Assembly (NCBI GenBank): GCA_027475525.1
Contig: JAMWFC010000065.1
Coordinates: 686,188 to 750,187, forward strand
Direction: 5' to 3'
Source of the DNA: Macrolepiota albuminosa
Taxonomy: Eukaryota > Basidiomycota > Agaricomycetes > Agaricales > Agaricaceae
Length of the DNA stretch: 64,000 nt
Positions 46,274-58,389 of the stretch are shown in pieces. How positions within the stretch are numbered: position 1 is the stretch's first letter; the number at the start of each line of letters is the position of its first letter. The position numbers were made by a program, and so were the translations under genes. Under the pieces are notes generated by a model. That model had not been told where the DNA came from, ran no database searches, and saw nothing but the letters and a program-made list of their open reading frames with translations.

Positions 46274-48952
46274 GAATGTCCGGCAGATATGAGCTGCTGG
46301 GATGGAAGAAAGTTAAGATGCTGGTTGAACCACAATGCAAGAGTGTTTCATTATAGAGCCATATACCAGTCCAGGTTTACTCTGACTGTAGAGGTAGTAG
46401 AATGGATGTTGTATGTTTGAGGGTTCAATATGCATCCAAGATGGCCATTGGGAAGAGTTGACATTGGAGAAAGTGGTAAGATGAGCCATAGAAAGGCAGT
46501 CTTCAGGATCAGGCTGCTCACCATCAATACTGTTGGTATAGAACTTGATGCCTGTCAATTGGCCCATCTGAGCAGAATCTACAGAACTGACAATAGAAGC
46601 AGCAACAGACTTGCTGCCAGCAAACAGGCAGATCATATTATTGGCTATTGGGATATATTCTATTCTATCCAGCAACCATCACTTGTCTAGAGCTAGAAGC
46701 ATCCGCTGATGGCCTCTAGCAAATCTGCTATCTGCAAACACATGGAGCAAATCGTCTGGTACTAGGATAGACACCAATCTATTGGATGGCAATGTCATGA
46801 ATAGCTGGCAGTTGCATGCCAAGAAGCTTTTAAGAGAGTGGAAGTCTTGCTGATGTATGAGAAGTCAATGCTCCAGTGTTTCATTGCTTAAAACCTGAAC
46901 ATCCTCTCAGCCAATATGGTTCCACCAATCACAGCCATACAGATTCTTGATAAGACCTTGACAGCCATCAATAAACTCTAGGATTTCTATAGACAAAGTT
47001 TGCTGATTTTAGAGAGGAAAAAATCAGCTCATGCTTTTGATAATGTCTGGGATATTGCAGACCACATTATTCAGTGATGCAGCCCCCAGATATGACAATA
47101 CAAAGTTCTATGGCCCATATTCAGATCATAATATATTTACACATTTTGAAGTTATTTTATTAACTGCTTATCTAGATGCTGAATAATCCATGCCTCTTCC
47201 GCTTCAAGACTTAGTACAAGATTGCCAAATATAAAAAATGCTGCAATGAGGCATGACTCAATGTAGTCAACAACCTTTTGCAAATTTTCTAGTACAGTAG
47301 CTTGAGACATGACATTGTGTAGTACAAAGGTAGATGTCATTGCACTGTTGCTTGTAGAAGCAGATACTGCTATGTATCGGATTTTTGTGCCTTGTAAACC
47401 AAAGTGATTTCTAATAATTTCATTGTACGTGACTGTCACAAATCCATTTCAATCATCTGCTGATGGCAGCAAGCTGCATCTATCAGTTCAATCCATCTTT
47501 GCATCTATCATATCAATCCGTCTCTGCATCCATCATTTTCACAGTAGATCTCTTGCAGTTTAAGGAGGGAATAAAATCAGAAAGCACTCATCTAAATTTA
47601 TCAATTGCCATCGAGGCCAATTCTTGCCACATGGCTACCTTTCTGTGGACATATGACTGGAAACCTCTTTTCTTCATTGACATACCATGCTTTGACTAAA
47701 TATTTGCCTAGTTAAAGAAATACCAAACTGTCCACTTCATTTCACTCATGACAAGCTGACATTCCTCTGTCCATCTGTTGTATTGTGCTCTAGCATGTAA
47801 ATAATGAACACAATTAACTGAAGAAATATATTCATAAATAGATGTAATGATAACAAAAATGTTAACAAGAGAACTCACATTCAGAAATAGTTGCAGATTT
47901 ATTTTCTGTATCAGAACTAGAGTGTCATATCTAAGATACCTTGATCTTTAATGAACCAGGAATGTTGAGATCTCATATAGCTGTGCTTGTATTCAAATCT
48001 GCTTTCTGTAGAACTGGATACTTTTTCTGAATGCTAGAGTCCAATTCCAGTTGCAGCAGAGCACTGCAGCATTGTGCATAGGCACAAGCCTTCACCAGGA
48101 TTGAGGCCTGGATGTTTTGAAGAAATGTGCAAGCTCAAATTTTTATATTCTTGCTTGGAGCGACTCAGATAATGTGAAAATATAAGAATAATTTCTCTGC
48201 AATGAATTTTCAAAAGACTTGTAGGAGCCTTTCAATTTAAATTAAGTGCAAATTGCACTCTATCATTGTTAATGGTGAGATATTACCTATAATCATAGAT
48301 GAAAAGGAGATTTTAAAATCTTCTGGAATAATTACATTTGTTAGTCTAAGATTATCTGCTGGCAGTACCAGCAGATTCGCTGGTTGTCCATTTTCTGCCA
48401 TTTCATTGTTGTCAAAGACTTTGGGAACTTCATCTGGTTTCAGAGAGGCAGTCCACTTTCCACCAGCAATAAATCTGCTCCTGTCCTAAGAAGCAGCAAG
48501 GACATTGAGTTGAATCTTTAATAGTTTTCTTTCCACCTCAACCTTTTGCCAATCATCATTGCTTGCATGCCGATTCAAATAGTGAACCTGGTTCTGAAAT
48601 GCAATTCTGAGCTTCCAATTAGTAAAATAAGTTGGGCCATTAGCAATACACCTTACTGCTGCTCCTTAATGTCAAGGGCAAGTTGAATCCAGAAGGAATG
48701 AATATCCATTGCTACAACATCTGTTGAGTGGTTTCTACTGTTTGCTGCCATTCAGTCTTTACTTGCATTATTGAAGGTCATTGTATGAGCTTTGAGAATA
48801 TCTATTGCTTTATGGTTTTCCTCTTCTCTGAGCCTTTCTGCTTTAGCTATTCTGGCTTCCTAGCTTGTTAGTAAATCCATTGATATTTCGATAGATTGCT
48901 CAGTGAAATATTGAATGGCTGCATCTCTCATCTTAACAGCAGTCCTGTACTT
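46274..48952 (-). other. Decayed region downstream of the KDZ remnant
   Basis: Minus-strand frames at 46313-46675, 47152-47439 and about 48253-48550 (KWTASLKPDEVPKVFDNN, LVLPADNLRLTNVIIPEDF) read like protein but stops separate them. They could be the C-terminal part of the KDZ transposase or its companion gene. No firm domain is seen. Confidence 0.35.
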
Positions 48953-49315
48953 TCAACAGAAGAATAGAACCATGTCAAGCAGCTTCTTCCAGTTTGAGTC
49001 ACACATGTAATCATTAAGGATTTCTGCCCAATATGCCAAGGTAGCTATACAGGCTATTTGTGAGACTTTATTTAGTGTAAACCAGAGACTTTCAATTATC
49101 TTCCTAGCCAAATGACCAGCCCCAAGAATGAAGGATAGGGCAAAGCAGAAAAAACAATCCTTCTTATGCCTATGGATATGAAGAAGTCCTATTGCAAAGT
49201 CTACAAGTAGATTATCTGGCAGGACTTCTCTGGTCTCAGCAAGCTGTTCAGAAAATTTGACACACCACTGGCATACTATGTCATATACCAGTAGGAGATG
49301 CTGAATCCTATCCAT
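48953..49315 (-). pseudogene. KDZ (Kyakuja-Dileera-Zisupton) transposase fragment
   Basis: Reads LLVYDIVCQWCVKFSEQL, VDFAIGLLHIHRHKKDCFF, FILGAGHLARKIIESLWFTLN and YMCDSNWKKLLDMV. These correspond to the KDZ core blocks YDIACQW, H..H...C, GAG..GE..E..W..LN and DH.NDWNW-like ends known from mushroom genomes. DNA transposition by a DDE-type mechanism is the family role. It is truncated at both ends. A perfect hairpin lies 15 bp beyond its 5' side. Confidence 0.75.
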
Positions 49316-49329
49316 GTGTAGCGTAGTCC

Positions 49330-49483
49330 GCTATGTGGCATTGGCCACATAGCTTTACTTACTTTACAGTAGACACTATTATATTATATTTATTATAATA
49401 TAATATGCTATGTGGCATTGGCCACATAGCTTTACTTACTTTACAGTAGACACTATTATATTATATTTATTATAATATAATAT
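49330..49483. repeat. Exact 77-bp tandem duplication (probable assembly join) over a hairpin
   Basis: 49330-49406 and 49407-49483 are identical. Each contains the perfect hairpin GCTATGTGGC-ATTG-GCCACATAGC and a palindromic ATTATATTATA/TATAATATAAT. Palindromes are typical break points in a short-read assembly graph. Confidence 0.95.
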
Positions 49484-50649
49484 TAATTTATATTACTATA
49501 TAATTAGTTTACCAGCTGCTTACAAAGCAGCTTATTTCTGTGTTGATACTACATAGTCAATAGACTGGACTGGTCTGATTCTGTGCAGTGTGAACTTAAG
49601 CTCTCACAATCTCTGTAACTTCGTTACATTTTTTTAAATCCGCCAGCTAGGATCTATTGCCTAGCATCCGACGTCAGTTGCTGAGTTTGTTGACAGAACT
49701 CTATCAGCTTCTGGAGCTTCTTGCACAGCCACACCATGCAAATTTCAAACAGGGGATCGATGAGTAATCCCATACCTGCAGCGCCCACTGACGGCGGGCA
49801 AAATGCCCACGACCTACGGGGAGACCCAGCAGACATCCAGGATGCATCAGCGTCCAATGCGGGTCAGGTAAGACCCAAGGCTCGAGACCGAGGTCAGAGT
49901 ACCGACCTGGCTGGGGATGAGAGCAAGGCCCAGAGAGCTGAAAGCTCACAGCAGGACGGTCTGCAATACCTCCAGGACAAGATGCCCGGGGGATTAACGC
50001 CCCCAGTTACGCAGCTGCCAGGAGGACTGCGACGGTCTAGCCGATTAGCTTCCAAAGGACCTTCGGAGGACGGCCAACAGTCAACTGGTGCCTATGGCGC
50101 CCCAGGAGACGCCGAGTTGTCAGTATGGACTGGGAGAGCCCTCTCTGCAAGCTGGAGTAGTGGGACCAGGCAGTCCACCATGGGCTCAATGCCTTTTAAA
50201 ATGGCGGAAGCCTGCATAGAGGAGGTACCGGAGGAGGCTGCAAGGCCTGAAGTATCCCGCGCGGAAAACCGATTCCCGCACACACCAGCAGTGGAGGAAG
50301 CTCCGGAGGTTGTAGAGCTTCCAGAGGAGGTGATGGAGTCATCAAGTGATGACGACGCCGGAGCAGAGGAACAGCGGCTGAAAACCATGTACACCGTGCG
50401 CTTGTGGGTGTTCTGGGACTTGCACCCAGAGGTGATGAAATACACCACCCAAGTGCGACTTGAGCGCTACGCGTCAGCCCATATAGGCGACAAGAGCACG
50501 AAGTGCCCAATGTATTCAGTACAAAATATACTGGTTTGATAGTGAGAGTGCTTACGATGGAGCTGCAAATGTATGTGCAGCGTAAGGCCACACGGCAGTC
50601 GGGGATCTCGACCCCCTGGAGCCACACGTCTGAGGAATGCTCGGCACGA

Positions 50650-50803
50650 TGCAATCAAGACGTCGGAATCGAGCTAGTGGAGGCACTAGCACAGGCGCAA
50701 GAAGTGCCCGAAGTAAGACCGGTGAGTGCAATCAAGACGTCGGAATCGAGCTAGTGGAGGCACTAGCACAGGCGCAAGAAGTGCCCGAAGTAAGACCGGT
50801 GAG
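50650..50803. repeat. Exact 77-bp tandem duplication (probable assembly join)
   Basis: 50650-50726 and 50727-50803 are identical. DVGIELVEALAQAQEVPEV appears twice in different frames, so the break in gag here is artificial. Confidence 0.95.
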
Positions 50804-52268
50804 TACTTTCTATACTCCAGCAGGACAAGGGTGGCGTGAGGAGCCCCCACACATGCGTAACCATGACCGTAGGACAGATATGTCAGGTCTGGATGGGCAC
50901 GATAGCACTGTGCTCAAAGTGGAAAGCGAGGCATCCGTGATGCTGCGCGTGCCCATGGCCGAAACGTTGAGCGACAGAGTCGCGTATCAACGTATGCGCA
51001 ATGGCGACCTCAGGACTAAGGGACAGTCCCTTATCGACAATCAGGGCATTGTATTCGAGGGCACTAAGCCCATTGATGAGATGCATCATCAATTTGTCAC
51101 GCAGGGTCAGGAGAATCAAGCTTCTCCAGTTCCAGGGCGGTGCAATGATCATGATCGAGGAGACTTCCTCAATCGAGATGGCGCCACGAGATGTGATGTC
51201 CCTGGTAACGGCCGGGATGACGGCCCTAGGTCGACTCCTCAAGATGAGGGCAATTATGCCCACAGTCGAGGAGGCTCGGGACGTCCTCCGCAAGGTGGAC
51301 GGGGGAAGTCACTTCCCCATGCCGCTGATTTGGCGACTAGATCCCCGGGTCAGCGGGAGGCCATTCGAATGCATCATGAAGCTATGCACGATTGCCTGCA
51401 TTGAGTAGTCGATGATGCCCTGGGCGTAACCTTACGGTTACCAGATGGAGTGAAGCTGCGTAAAGCAGACAGTAGGCACATTTGCGCCTATACAGGCGCG
51501 TCCAAGTTCAGCGACCTGGAAGATTGGGCGATGGATGTATGCACCCATCTTGCCATGTGCTTATATGGAGGCGACCGTATGGAACAAGAACAAATCTTTG
51601 TTCTTCCTGAGTTCTTGGCCGGAGAGGCCATGGGATGGTTTCGACGGGCAGTACTGCACGTCAACCGTGTCCAATATGACTGGACGTTTAAAGGAGTCCT
51701 TACAGGACTGTACAATCGATTCGTACACCCCTCAACGCTCCAGGATGCACGGCGGGACTTCCAGTCCGCCAAGTACACCGAGAAGTTGGGAGTACAAGGG
51801 TTCTATGATACCCTTAATGACCATGCCCAGAACATGGCAGTATACCTGGACAGGTATACAATGCTCGAAACGTTCTTGGATGGCATTCCAGCGGACATGC
51901 GCCGCTATTTGATACGTGAGGATGGATTGTCCCCAGAAGTCAACGATGTGGAAGAATTTGTGGCATATGCCATCAGGTATGAGCAGTCTTTGAAGACTGC
52001 TAACCACTACGAGCATTGGAGTGGACACAAAGGGGGACCCAGGCAACTACCACCTGGTGGGACACCCTCACGGGGTCAGCATGTGGGGACCTTCCTGGCC
52101 AAAAAGACTGATTTGGACCATGACCACAACACGCGGTTTGTTGTACGCAGAACCCCTGCGGCGAACCGAGGGCGGAGCCGCCCACACCCAGATCAGGCAC
52201 CGGATGGAGAACGTCCTAAACCAAGGCCGGACTTCAAACCGGCCAACCCACCAGGTCAGATGGGGACT

Positions 52269-52310
52269 TGTTTCGCATGTGGCCAACCAGGCCACTATGC
52301 TACCAACTGC
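52269..52310 (+). other. CCHC zinc knuckle of element B gag
   Basis: CFACGQPGHYATNC, C-x2-C-x4-H-x4-C. Confidence 0.9.
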
Positions 52311-52571
52311 CCCGTGAAGCCAGGAGCCCCAAGGAAGGGGTATACACCCCGCGCCCACCTTCGAGCTGCACATACTGCAGTCGCAAGGGGGAGTGACGGA
52401 GACGTATCTGCCAAGTCTGAGGCAGAGCACCTTACAAACGACCAGGAGCCCCGAGAGGAGGCATCAGGCGCTGAGCCCGAGAGTGTGGTCGTGGAGGGGG
52501 AGGAGTACGTCTGTCAGGTTCCGCTGAGTCGGGGGCTTTCCGAGAAAGCAATCACCCTTACAATGCAGACT

Positions 52572-53256
52572 TGACCCACAGATACTCGGGTGTCTGGAAC
52601 TCCAGGGCTAGGACTCCGGGGTTCAAGACGTGGACAGGGAAATCCTGGGAGAGGGGACTTAGTCCGGAGGTTTTTGGTGGTGGGTAACTGGGGAGTTCGG
52701 GTGGGGGTCGAGTCGTGAAGCGGAGGTTCTAAGACGAGACCAAGTTAGTAAGTTAAAGTCGCGAAGTGCGTACCAGTCTTAGAGCACACGATTATCCAAG
52801 CGTGCCAGTCAAGCGTGCCAGTCAATGCGTACCAGTCAAATAGAGGGCACGCAACAATCCAAGTAATGCAATGTAAACAGAGTAAGCAGTGTAATATCAA
52901 GACTACCGAATACAACAGGGGACTGTGCTATAAGTACTACAGGACCGGGTCTCAGGGCTCCGGGGTGTCTGGGATGAGTTCTGGAGGTCATTGAGTAGCG
53001 GCAGGGGCTGTATACCGGGATCGCGCGATCAATTGGTGCGGAGGGAGTTGTGATGCGTGATGCGTGATGGCCGGGAACGATTCGCGTAATCCGATTGTTG
53101 ATCGGGGCTGGTGGCAGCTGATGGCGGTCCTTGATGCGTGTGATGGCGGTGTCAGCGGTTGTGATGGCGGGGCATGTCTTGTGGGGTCAGAGAGAGGGTC
53201 CCGGAGGGTGTTCCAGGGGTGTCCTGGGGTGGGCCCAGAGGGGAGGGGTCATGACA
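52572..53256 (+). mobile_element. LTR-B, 3' LTR of the gag-only element
   Basis: Begins TGACCCACAGATACTCGG and ends GGGTCATGACA. It matches LTR-A (4226-4939) over its full length in inverted orientation in the window. It contains short internal repeats (GCGTGCCAGTCAA twice near 52800, GTGATGCGTGATGCGTGATGG near 53050). Strand follows gag. Confidence 0.75.
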
Positions 53257-54074
53257 TCACCCCCCCTCAGCGCCGAGACCCTCCGAGGCGTGCGTAGCTG
53301 GTGGTCTGGACCGGGGTCCAACCATGGGATCCGGCACCTGACTCGCCACGTATCAAAAAAAAATTTTACCGTCAAGTTCAACCATGTCGCGTACGCCAAT
53401 GCATTCCCCGACGCCCCTGCAAACCAACGAGGTCGCACCCCTTATGGCCTGGGAGGTCCGGGATGCGCGGTACCGAGCCTGCCTGGACCAGGAGCACGTG
53501 GCGGTGCTCGTACAACAACATGAGTGCTTCCCGCAATGTTCCGTTTGCCGCGGTTGATTTTCCCCTTCAGAACAATGTTCTTCCCCCGCTCCGGAGGCGG
53601 GTCCTAGTTGTCTCCCGGGGCCTGCCTCTGGTGGTTCCACGGAGTCACGCCCGGGTCGCCCCGTGCCTACCTTCACGTGGATGACCGTTTGCCCCCCACG
53701 CCCACATCCTCCCCCTCGCCCTAGGCTGACTGCCCCTCATTTTCGCCGTTCCGGGATGGCGGTGGGGGCCGTTTCCGAAGTCCCGGTGGACCGGCGTGTT
53801 GCGTGGGAGGGTGTCTCGCAGGAGTCCTTTGGGGAAGCCCTGGAGAGGCCCCGGGGCTTGCCTCCTCATGCCTGGTGTGTGAGCAACAGGCCAGCAAGCA
53901 ACCTCACACCTCTGGTTTCGTCGCTGACCTCAGCGCAGTGTCTGCACTGTGCCCGCTGGGGGGTGATGTGCCTTTTTGAGGTCCCAGGCCCCTCGTCCCG
54001 CCGGGACACGTCTGTGTGCGAGGCGTGCCGCCTCAATCACGAACGATGTTCCGTGTCGGCATTGTGGAGGGCGC
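53257..54074 (+). pseudogene. Zn-cluster gene fragment (retroelement-associated family, copy 2), cut by an LTR
   Basis: From about 53375 the reading MSRTPMHSPTPLQTNEVAPL, ACLDQEHVAVLVQQHECFP suggests an N-terminal exon. From 53663 the frame is Pro-rich and leads to the Zn cluster CLHCARWGVMC, 15 residues, CEACRLNHERCSV at 53939-54049. It ends SALWRALM exactly where the family C LTR begins (54075). It resembles the broken gene at 15177-17262. It is truncated by insertion of element D. Confidence 0.6.
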
Positions 54075-55091
54075 TGATGACGCCCAAAGTTTGGTCAGTA
54101 ACAAATGTAACTATAGTGTTACCGTACCAAGAGTGTGCGTTGGGCGCGCTATAAGTGATTTGAGGAGTCCTGGGCAGGTCCCAGAGAACGCGCCTGTGAA
54201 AAAGGGGAAAAAGTCGGTAACGAGGTCAGCAAGTGTAAAGCGCTAAGGTAAAGCACCTAGGGAAGGAGCGGTAAGTGAACACGGCAACGGTAAGCGGCAA
54301 GAGCACAATAAGCTTAGCGAAGTCTAAGCGTCGATAATGCCTGCCGTAGTTGCAAGGCGCGAGTGTGTCGAGTGTTGGCGAGCGTCTGTAACTGCCGATG
54401 AGTTCGACGTTGCCGACCGTAAATGAGCTCTTGAGCGTAAGGGAGACTGAAGTAAGGGGAGCAGGAAACTCTGGTCTGTTATTCGATAATGCTATGTACA
54501 ATTCGGTAAGTGCTTTTATACTACAATGAGTTCACTGTCGCCAGTGACTAAGGAGCGGTAAACTAGAAAATTTTATAAGGGGTAGCTCCAACGGTTTCAG
54601 ATCCCTGCCGTCCATTCAAGACCCTTAGCACCACCAGGCGGCAGATCGCGGTGCTAAATCATCAATCCATCACCTTTTTGTCTGTCCAAAAGGCTAAGCA
54701 ATGTTAGGTGCCAAATCGAGGCGCTAAGCGGTGTCGGACGCCAAGGTCAAACACCAAGCTGTCCGTCAGTTTTTGATAGATGATCAGGCTTCTCACTAAG
54801 CGCTGTCGTCAGTGACTGATGCCATCTGTCAGTTGTCATTCCTGCTGCCGTCAGCGCTATCACTGATCGGATCTGCTTCTTGCCGTGTCCGGCCGTCGGG
54901 AATGGCTTAAAATAGGTAGAATGCGTGTGCTAAGTTCGGAACGAGTGCGGCAAGATTTCTGGAGCCGGTGCCGAGCCTGCCGTTGATGCGCCTAACCTGT
55001 ATAGGGTCCTATCAGGAACGAGTGCGGCAAGATTTCTGGAGCCGGTGCCGAGCCTGCCGTTGATGCGCCTAACCTGTATAGGGTCCTATCA
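54075..55091 (-). mobile_element. 3' LTR of Ty3 element D
   Basis: Plus-strand ends are TGATGACGCC and GGTCCTATCA. Without the 77-bp duplicated piece it is about 940 bp, the size of its relative at 5042-5978 (937 bp). On the minus strand it begins TGATAGGACC and is immediately preceded by a polypurine tract. That makes it the 3' LTR of the minus-strand gag-pol. The 5' LTR would lie beyond the right edge of the window. Confidence 0.8.
54938..55091. repeat. Exact 77-bp tandem duplication (probable assembly join) at an LTR edge
   Basis: 54938-55014 and 55015-55091 are identical, and the second copy stops at the last base of the LTR. A contig break at a multicopy LTR border is just what an assembly graph would give. 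Confidence 0.95.
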
Positions 55092-55100
55092 TCTCCCCCC
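55092..55100 (-). promoter_or_regulatory. Polypurine tract of element D
   Basis: On the minus strand GGGGGGAGA lies directly before the TG of the LTR, the expected place for the plus-strand primer of reverse transcription. Confidence 0.7.
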
Positions 55101-55259
55101 AACTGAAAAATTGACTGTCCTCAGTCACCAAATAAGGCTACCGTTACCGTTTTTGTGACATGTGGTCCATGCGTTCTTGAGATTTGGTTTATAGTCCTGG
55201 CGCATGAGTGTGGACTTCGTTTCTTCTCCCCATCTTTTTCCTGGCGCTCAAAATAAAAT

Positions 55260-57616
55260 ATGTCCTTCCGTATTCCAACTCCGCCCCCCATCCCATCTCG
55301 CAAGGCTCAAGACGCCGCCTCCGCCTACATTGACAAGGCCAACAACTTTATTAGGCGCATCGAGGGTGTGGGCGCGGAGGCGCCTCCAAACTTGGTCGTT
55401 GCCGTGATGAAGTTGTTAGAGCGCTGGTACAAAGTTCGCGTCCTTGGCGTCGGCTGGGACAGAGAAATTGAAGTGCGGGAGTGGTGCCGGGCACGGTACG
55501 TCGACAATCATGGCGCCGACTGGTTAGCGCCGTTTTCTCGTTTTGTAAGTGGTTTTAGTCCTTGCCGTGTTGCTAGCTGATTGGTCCCTAGGCACCTCCT
55601 CCCATCCCAACCATTGAGGACGAATTGGAAGACATCCTCTCTGGCGCCTTGCCAATGACGGTAAGCGCGCCAGCGCCTGAGTGAGTATCTCTAACTGTGG
55701 ATTTCTAACTTAGCTGTGGTCTGATCTGTCCCCTCATAGTAAGCAAGAGGTATTGGCGCCTCTCGCCAATTTGCAGGTGGACGCCGAGATGGCAGCAATT
55801 TGCGAGAGCGTGCTAGAAGAGGCCTCCCGTGACGCCAAGGAGAGGACCAAGGCGTTGGAGGAGCGAGAGGTCGCTGGCAAGTCCCTGGTTGCCAGCGAGA
55901 AGTCGCCAGTTGCAAGGAGGCAGATGTCTGATGTGAAGGATTCCCACGCCGGTAGTGCCCAGAGCCCAGCACTGCCGGCAAGCAAATCGGGCTCTCCGGT
56001 CAAGCCTGGCAAGACTTTGAAAAAGAAGGTAAGTTTGAGGGTTCTTACCGCTGGCGACTTCTGCTTATCCCACTCAGTCTCGTAAGGCTGCCGCCCCTCG
56101 TTACACAGTAAGTTTGTTATGCCAAGGTACCTTCCCTGCTAACCAAATAGTTGGCAGGCGCCAACGCAAACTTCTTTTAGCGATGCCGAGCTGAAGGGTT
56201 TGCTGGTAGCACAACGAGATGAGGCGGTTTTGGATGAGGGAATGGAAGCGGGAGTGGTCTTGCCGGAGATGAAGGATAAGAAGACAGCAAGCCCAGCGGC
56301 AAGACGGGAGTTCAAGGACTCCCAAGGAGCGGTAAGTACTATGGCCTTCCTTACCGCTCTTGTTAACATTCTTGCAGTGCGACAAGTGCTGGGCCGACAA
56401 CGACCCAGAGGGGTGTTGGTACCCCACTGGTGGCCAGCCCTGCTACCGGTGTGGTACTCGGAAGAGGGCCTGCACTCTGGATGGCACCAAGAGTCGAGAA
56501 CGCAGTGGCGCCCCAGACGCGGTAGTGGAGCGCACCTTCAAGCGCGCCGTCCTCGTTAAGAGGGCTCAGGAGTTCGTTGAAGGAGAGAGGAAGAAGAAGG
56601 CTGCAGGAGACGCGGCAACCATCAGCAAGAGTTCCCTGGCGCTGCTGACGCGTCAAGGGGACGAAAACGAAACGGTCGGTAATCATGGCGCCGGTGAGCG
56701 CCAAGGGACTGCGGTCCTCTTAAAACGACAAGTCCCTTCGCCCGCCAAGGGGAAGGGCAAGGCCAAACATGCGCGGGTAGAGTCTCCTCCCTCTACTCCT
56801 GAAGACGTGGAGATGGAGGAGCTGGAGAAGGCGCTTGCCGCCAGCCGCCTGCCGCCAAGGGACCCTGAAGCTGGGCCTAGCAAGTTGCTTTCCCCCATCC
56901 ACCTGAGGGGGGTTTCTCTGCCGGCTGCCGATGAGGATGACGCGGTAATGGGTCCGCCGCCAAGAAAGGAGCCTCAAAAGGCGGCCACGGCTGGTGACCA
57001 GGACACAGATGGGGAAGACGACGTGGGTGAAGAAACCTTGGCGACACAGCGCCAAGGCGATGGGGAGGAGACATCGGCAAGGGAGGGAGTGGCAGGAGTT
57101 GAGGAAGCGGCAGGAGCTGCCCGGGAGGAGCCTGAGTGGCGGTGGCTACCGCCATATAGTAACGTTGCCCCCTGGGAGGTGTCAGATCCCAAGGACGTTG
57201 CCGGGCTGGAACCAAGGCGCCCCGTAATCGCCAGGATCAATCCTGCTTGGACGCCTCAACCGCAACCGACAGTTACTGGCGACGCCTTCCAGTGGCTGGG
57301 GCAAGACCTCGTCTACCCAGTCGTAGCGCTAAACCCTCGCGACATGTTGGAGCGATATTCGAGGAGGGCGGCAACGATGGCGACGTCCATGGAACGGGAA
57401 CGGGAACGGGTGCGGGGCCAGCTCATGGCGCTTTGCTTGCGGTATTCCAACTTGGGCTGCAGCCTGCACGTTCTGCGAGATTACCAAGATGATTGCCAAG
57501 CCGCTATGGATTGGCAAACCGCAAATAACATCTTGCCGGGCAACTTGCTTCCCCTTCGCGAATCCTCCCTGCCAGTCTCTGATGAGTCTTTGCCAATGGA
57601 GGACAATAGCGAGTAA
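55260..57616 (+). CDS. Spliced Zn-cluster gene lying antisense inside Ty3 element D (copy 3 of family)
   Basis: Six exons, all GT-AG and in phase: 55260-55544, 55592-55680, 55740-56028, 56078-56107, 56158-56331 and 56378-57616. Together they give about 701 residues with no stop. The N-terminus (MSFRIPTPPPIPSRKAQDAA, IRRIEGVGAEAPPNLVVAVM) is helical. The last exon opens with CDKCWADNDPEGC and CYRCGTRKRAC, a C-x2-C-x8-C-x8-C-x2-C-x6-C cluster like fungal Zn2Cys6 DNA-binding domains but with longer first spacing. Then come Lys-rich and acidic disordered stretches, a conserved-looking WRWLPPYSNVAPWEVSDP and a helical end. It lies between the integrase and 3' LTR of element D, transcribed towards the integrase. 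It could be a transcription factor or a regulator of the element; its function is unknown. Confidence 0.8.
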
Positions 57617-58044
57617 ACGGACCTTAGCGTAGATAGGCCGTTTTTGTATATATTTTGTTGGTGCCCCGTATTTGATATATTTTTGTTGTTTCCCTGCCAA
57701 GTGGAGGAATTGAGTCTAGTTTGAGTTAGTGAACCATCACAGGGTAAGTTAAGTAAGGTAACGGGAAGACAAGTGGTAAGCATTTGTCAAAGTAGGTGCC
57801 AGCAAGAGGAGAAGTAGATGAGGGACTTAGACAAATTTTGAGGAAAAAAAGGGAAACGCTCAGTAAATCATCATAGCGAAAAACCCTTGGCGAGAGTTGC
57901 GCAAGGCGCTAAGCGTTGGCGACACGCTAGCGCTGCGGCTTGACTATGTAAGGAATTGTCTGTTGGATATAGTATGGTAAGCAACGGCAAGAAAGATAAG
58001 TAAAGTAAGTAATAGAAAATGAGAGCTTATCAATATATTCTTTT
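57617..58044. other. Convergent spacer between antisense gene and gag-pol of element D
   Basis: About 430 bp with no ORF. It includes GCGCTAAGCG and TAGCGCTGCGG, motifs also frequent in the family C LTRs. It presumably holds the 3' ends of both transcripts. Confidence 0.6.
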
Positions 58045-58389
58045 CTAATCATTTTCTTCTTCTTCAACTAGAGTCGGTAAGTCATCATCGTCCAATAATT
58101 CTGTTTCTTCAAGTTCTCGTAACTTGGCGGTGTCGATATCTAGCGCTTCCAGCGGCAAGTCGATTTGTTCCCTGGCGAGATACGGTAATAGGCGAAAGGC
58201 GGCAACAGGTCGATGCAGTACTGAACCATCTAATTCACAGAGCACGTAAGCGCCTCCACGGTTACGAGAGATAACTACCAAGGGTCCTAGATAGCGCGGG
58301 CGCATTTTCTTGTTGTATGAGGTTTCGATTTTGGAGTTGCGCATGAGCACTAGCGCTCCTCTCGGGAAGTTGTAATCTTTGATGGTAGC

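Larger units (their letters stand above)
49736..52574 (+). pseudogene. Gag polyprotein of a gag-only LTR element (element B)
   Basis: The first frame, 49736-50539, is Ser/Glu-rich with LRRSSRLASKGPSEDG and ends RYASAHIGDKSTKCPMYS. The middle (50640-51404) is frame-broken, partly by the 77-bp artifact at 50650, and contains MSLVTAGMTALGRLLKMRA. The last frame, 51450-52574, has the capsid-like core KFSDLEDWAMDVCTHLAMCL, MGWFRRAVLHVN, FLDGIPADMRRYLIRED and a zinc knuckle, then an acidic tail ending LSEKAITLTMQT. Its stop codon TGA (52572-52574) is also the first three bases of the LTR. No protease, RT or integrase is present. The element has no recognisable 5' LTR here. Confidence 0.75.

Noticed and set aside
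45720..46292. 190-codon plus-strand frame through the 48-bp repeats
   Set aside because: The repeats are open on both strands; the minus strand gives the more protein-like acidic units and was chosen, with modest confidence.
56877..57240. Long minus-strand frames under the last exon of the antisense gene
   Set aside because: GC-rich shadow frames; the plus strand has consistent splice sites and a Zn cluster.
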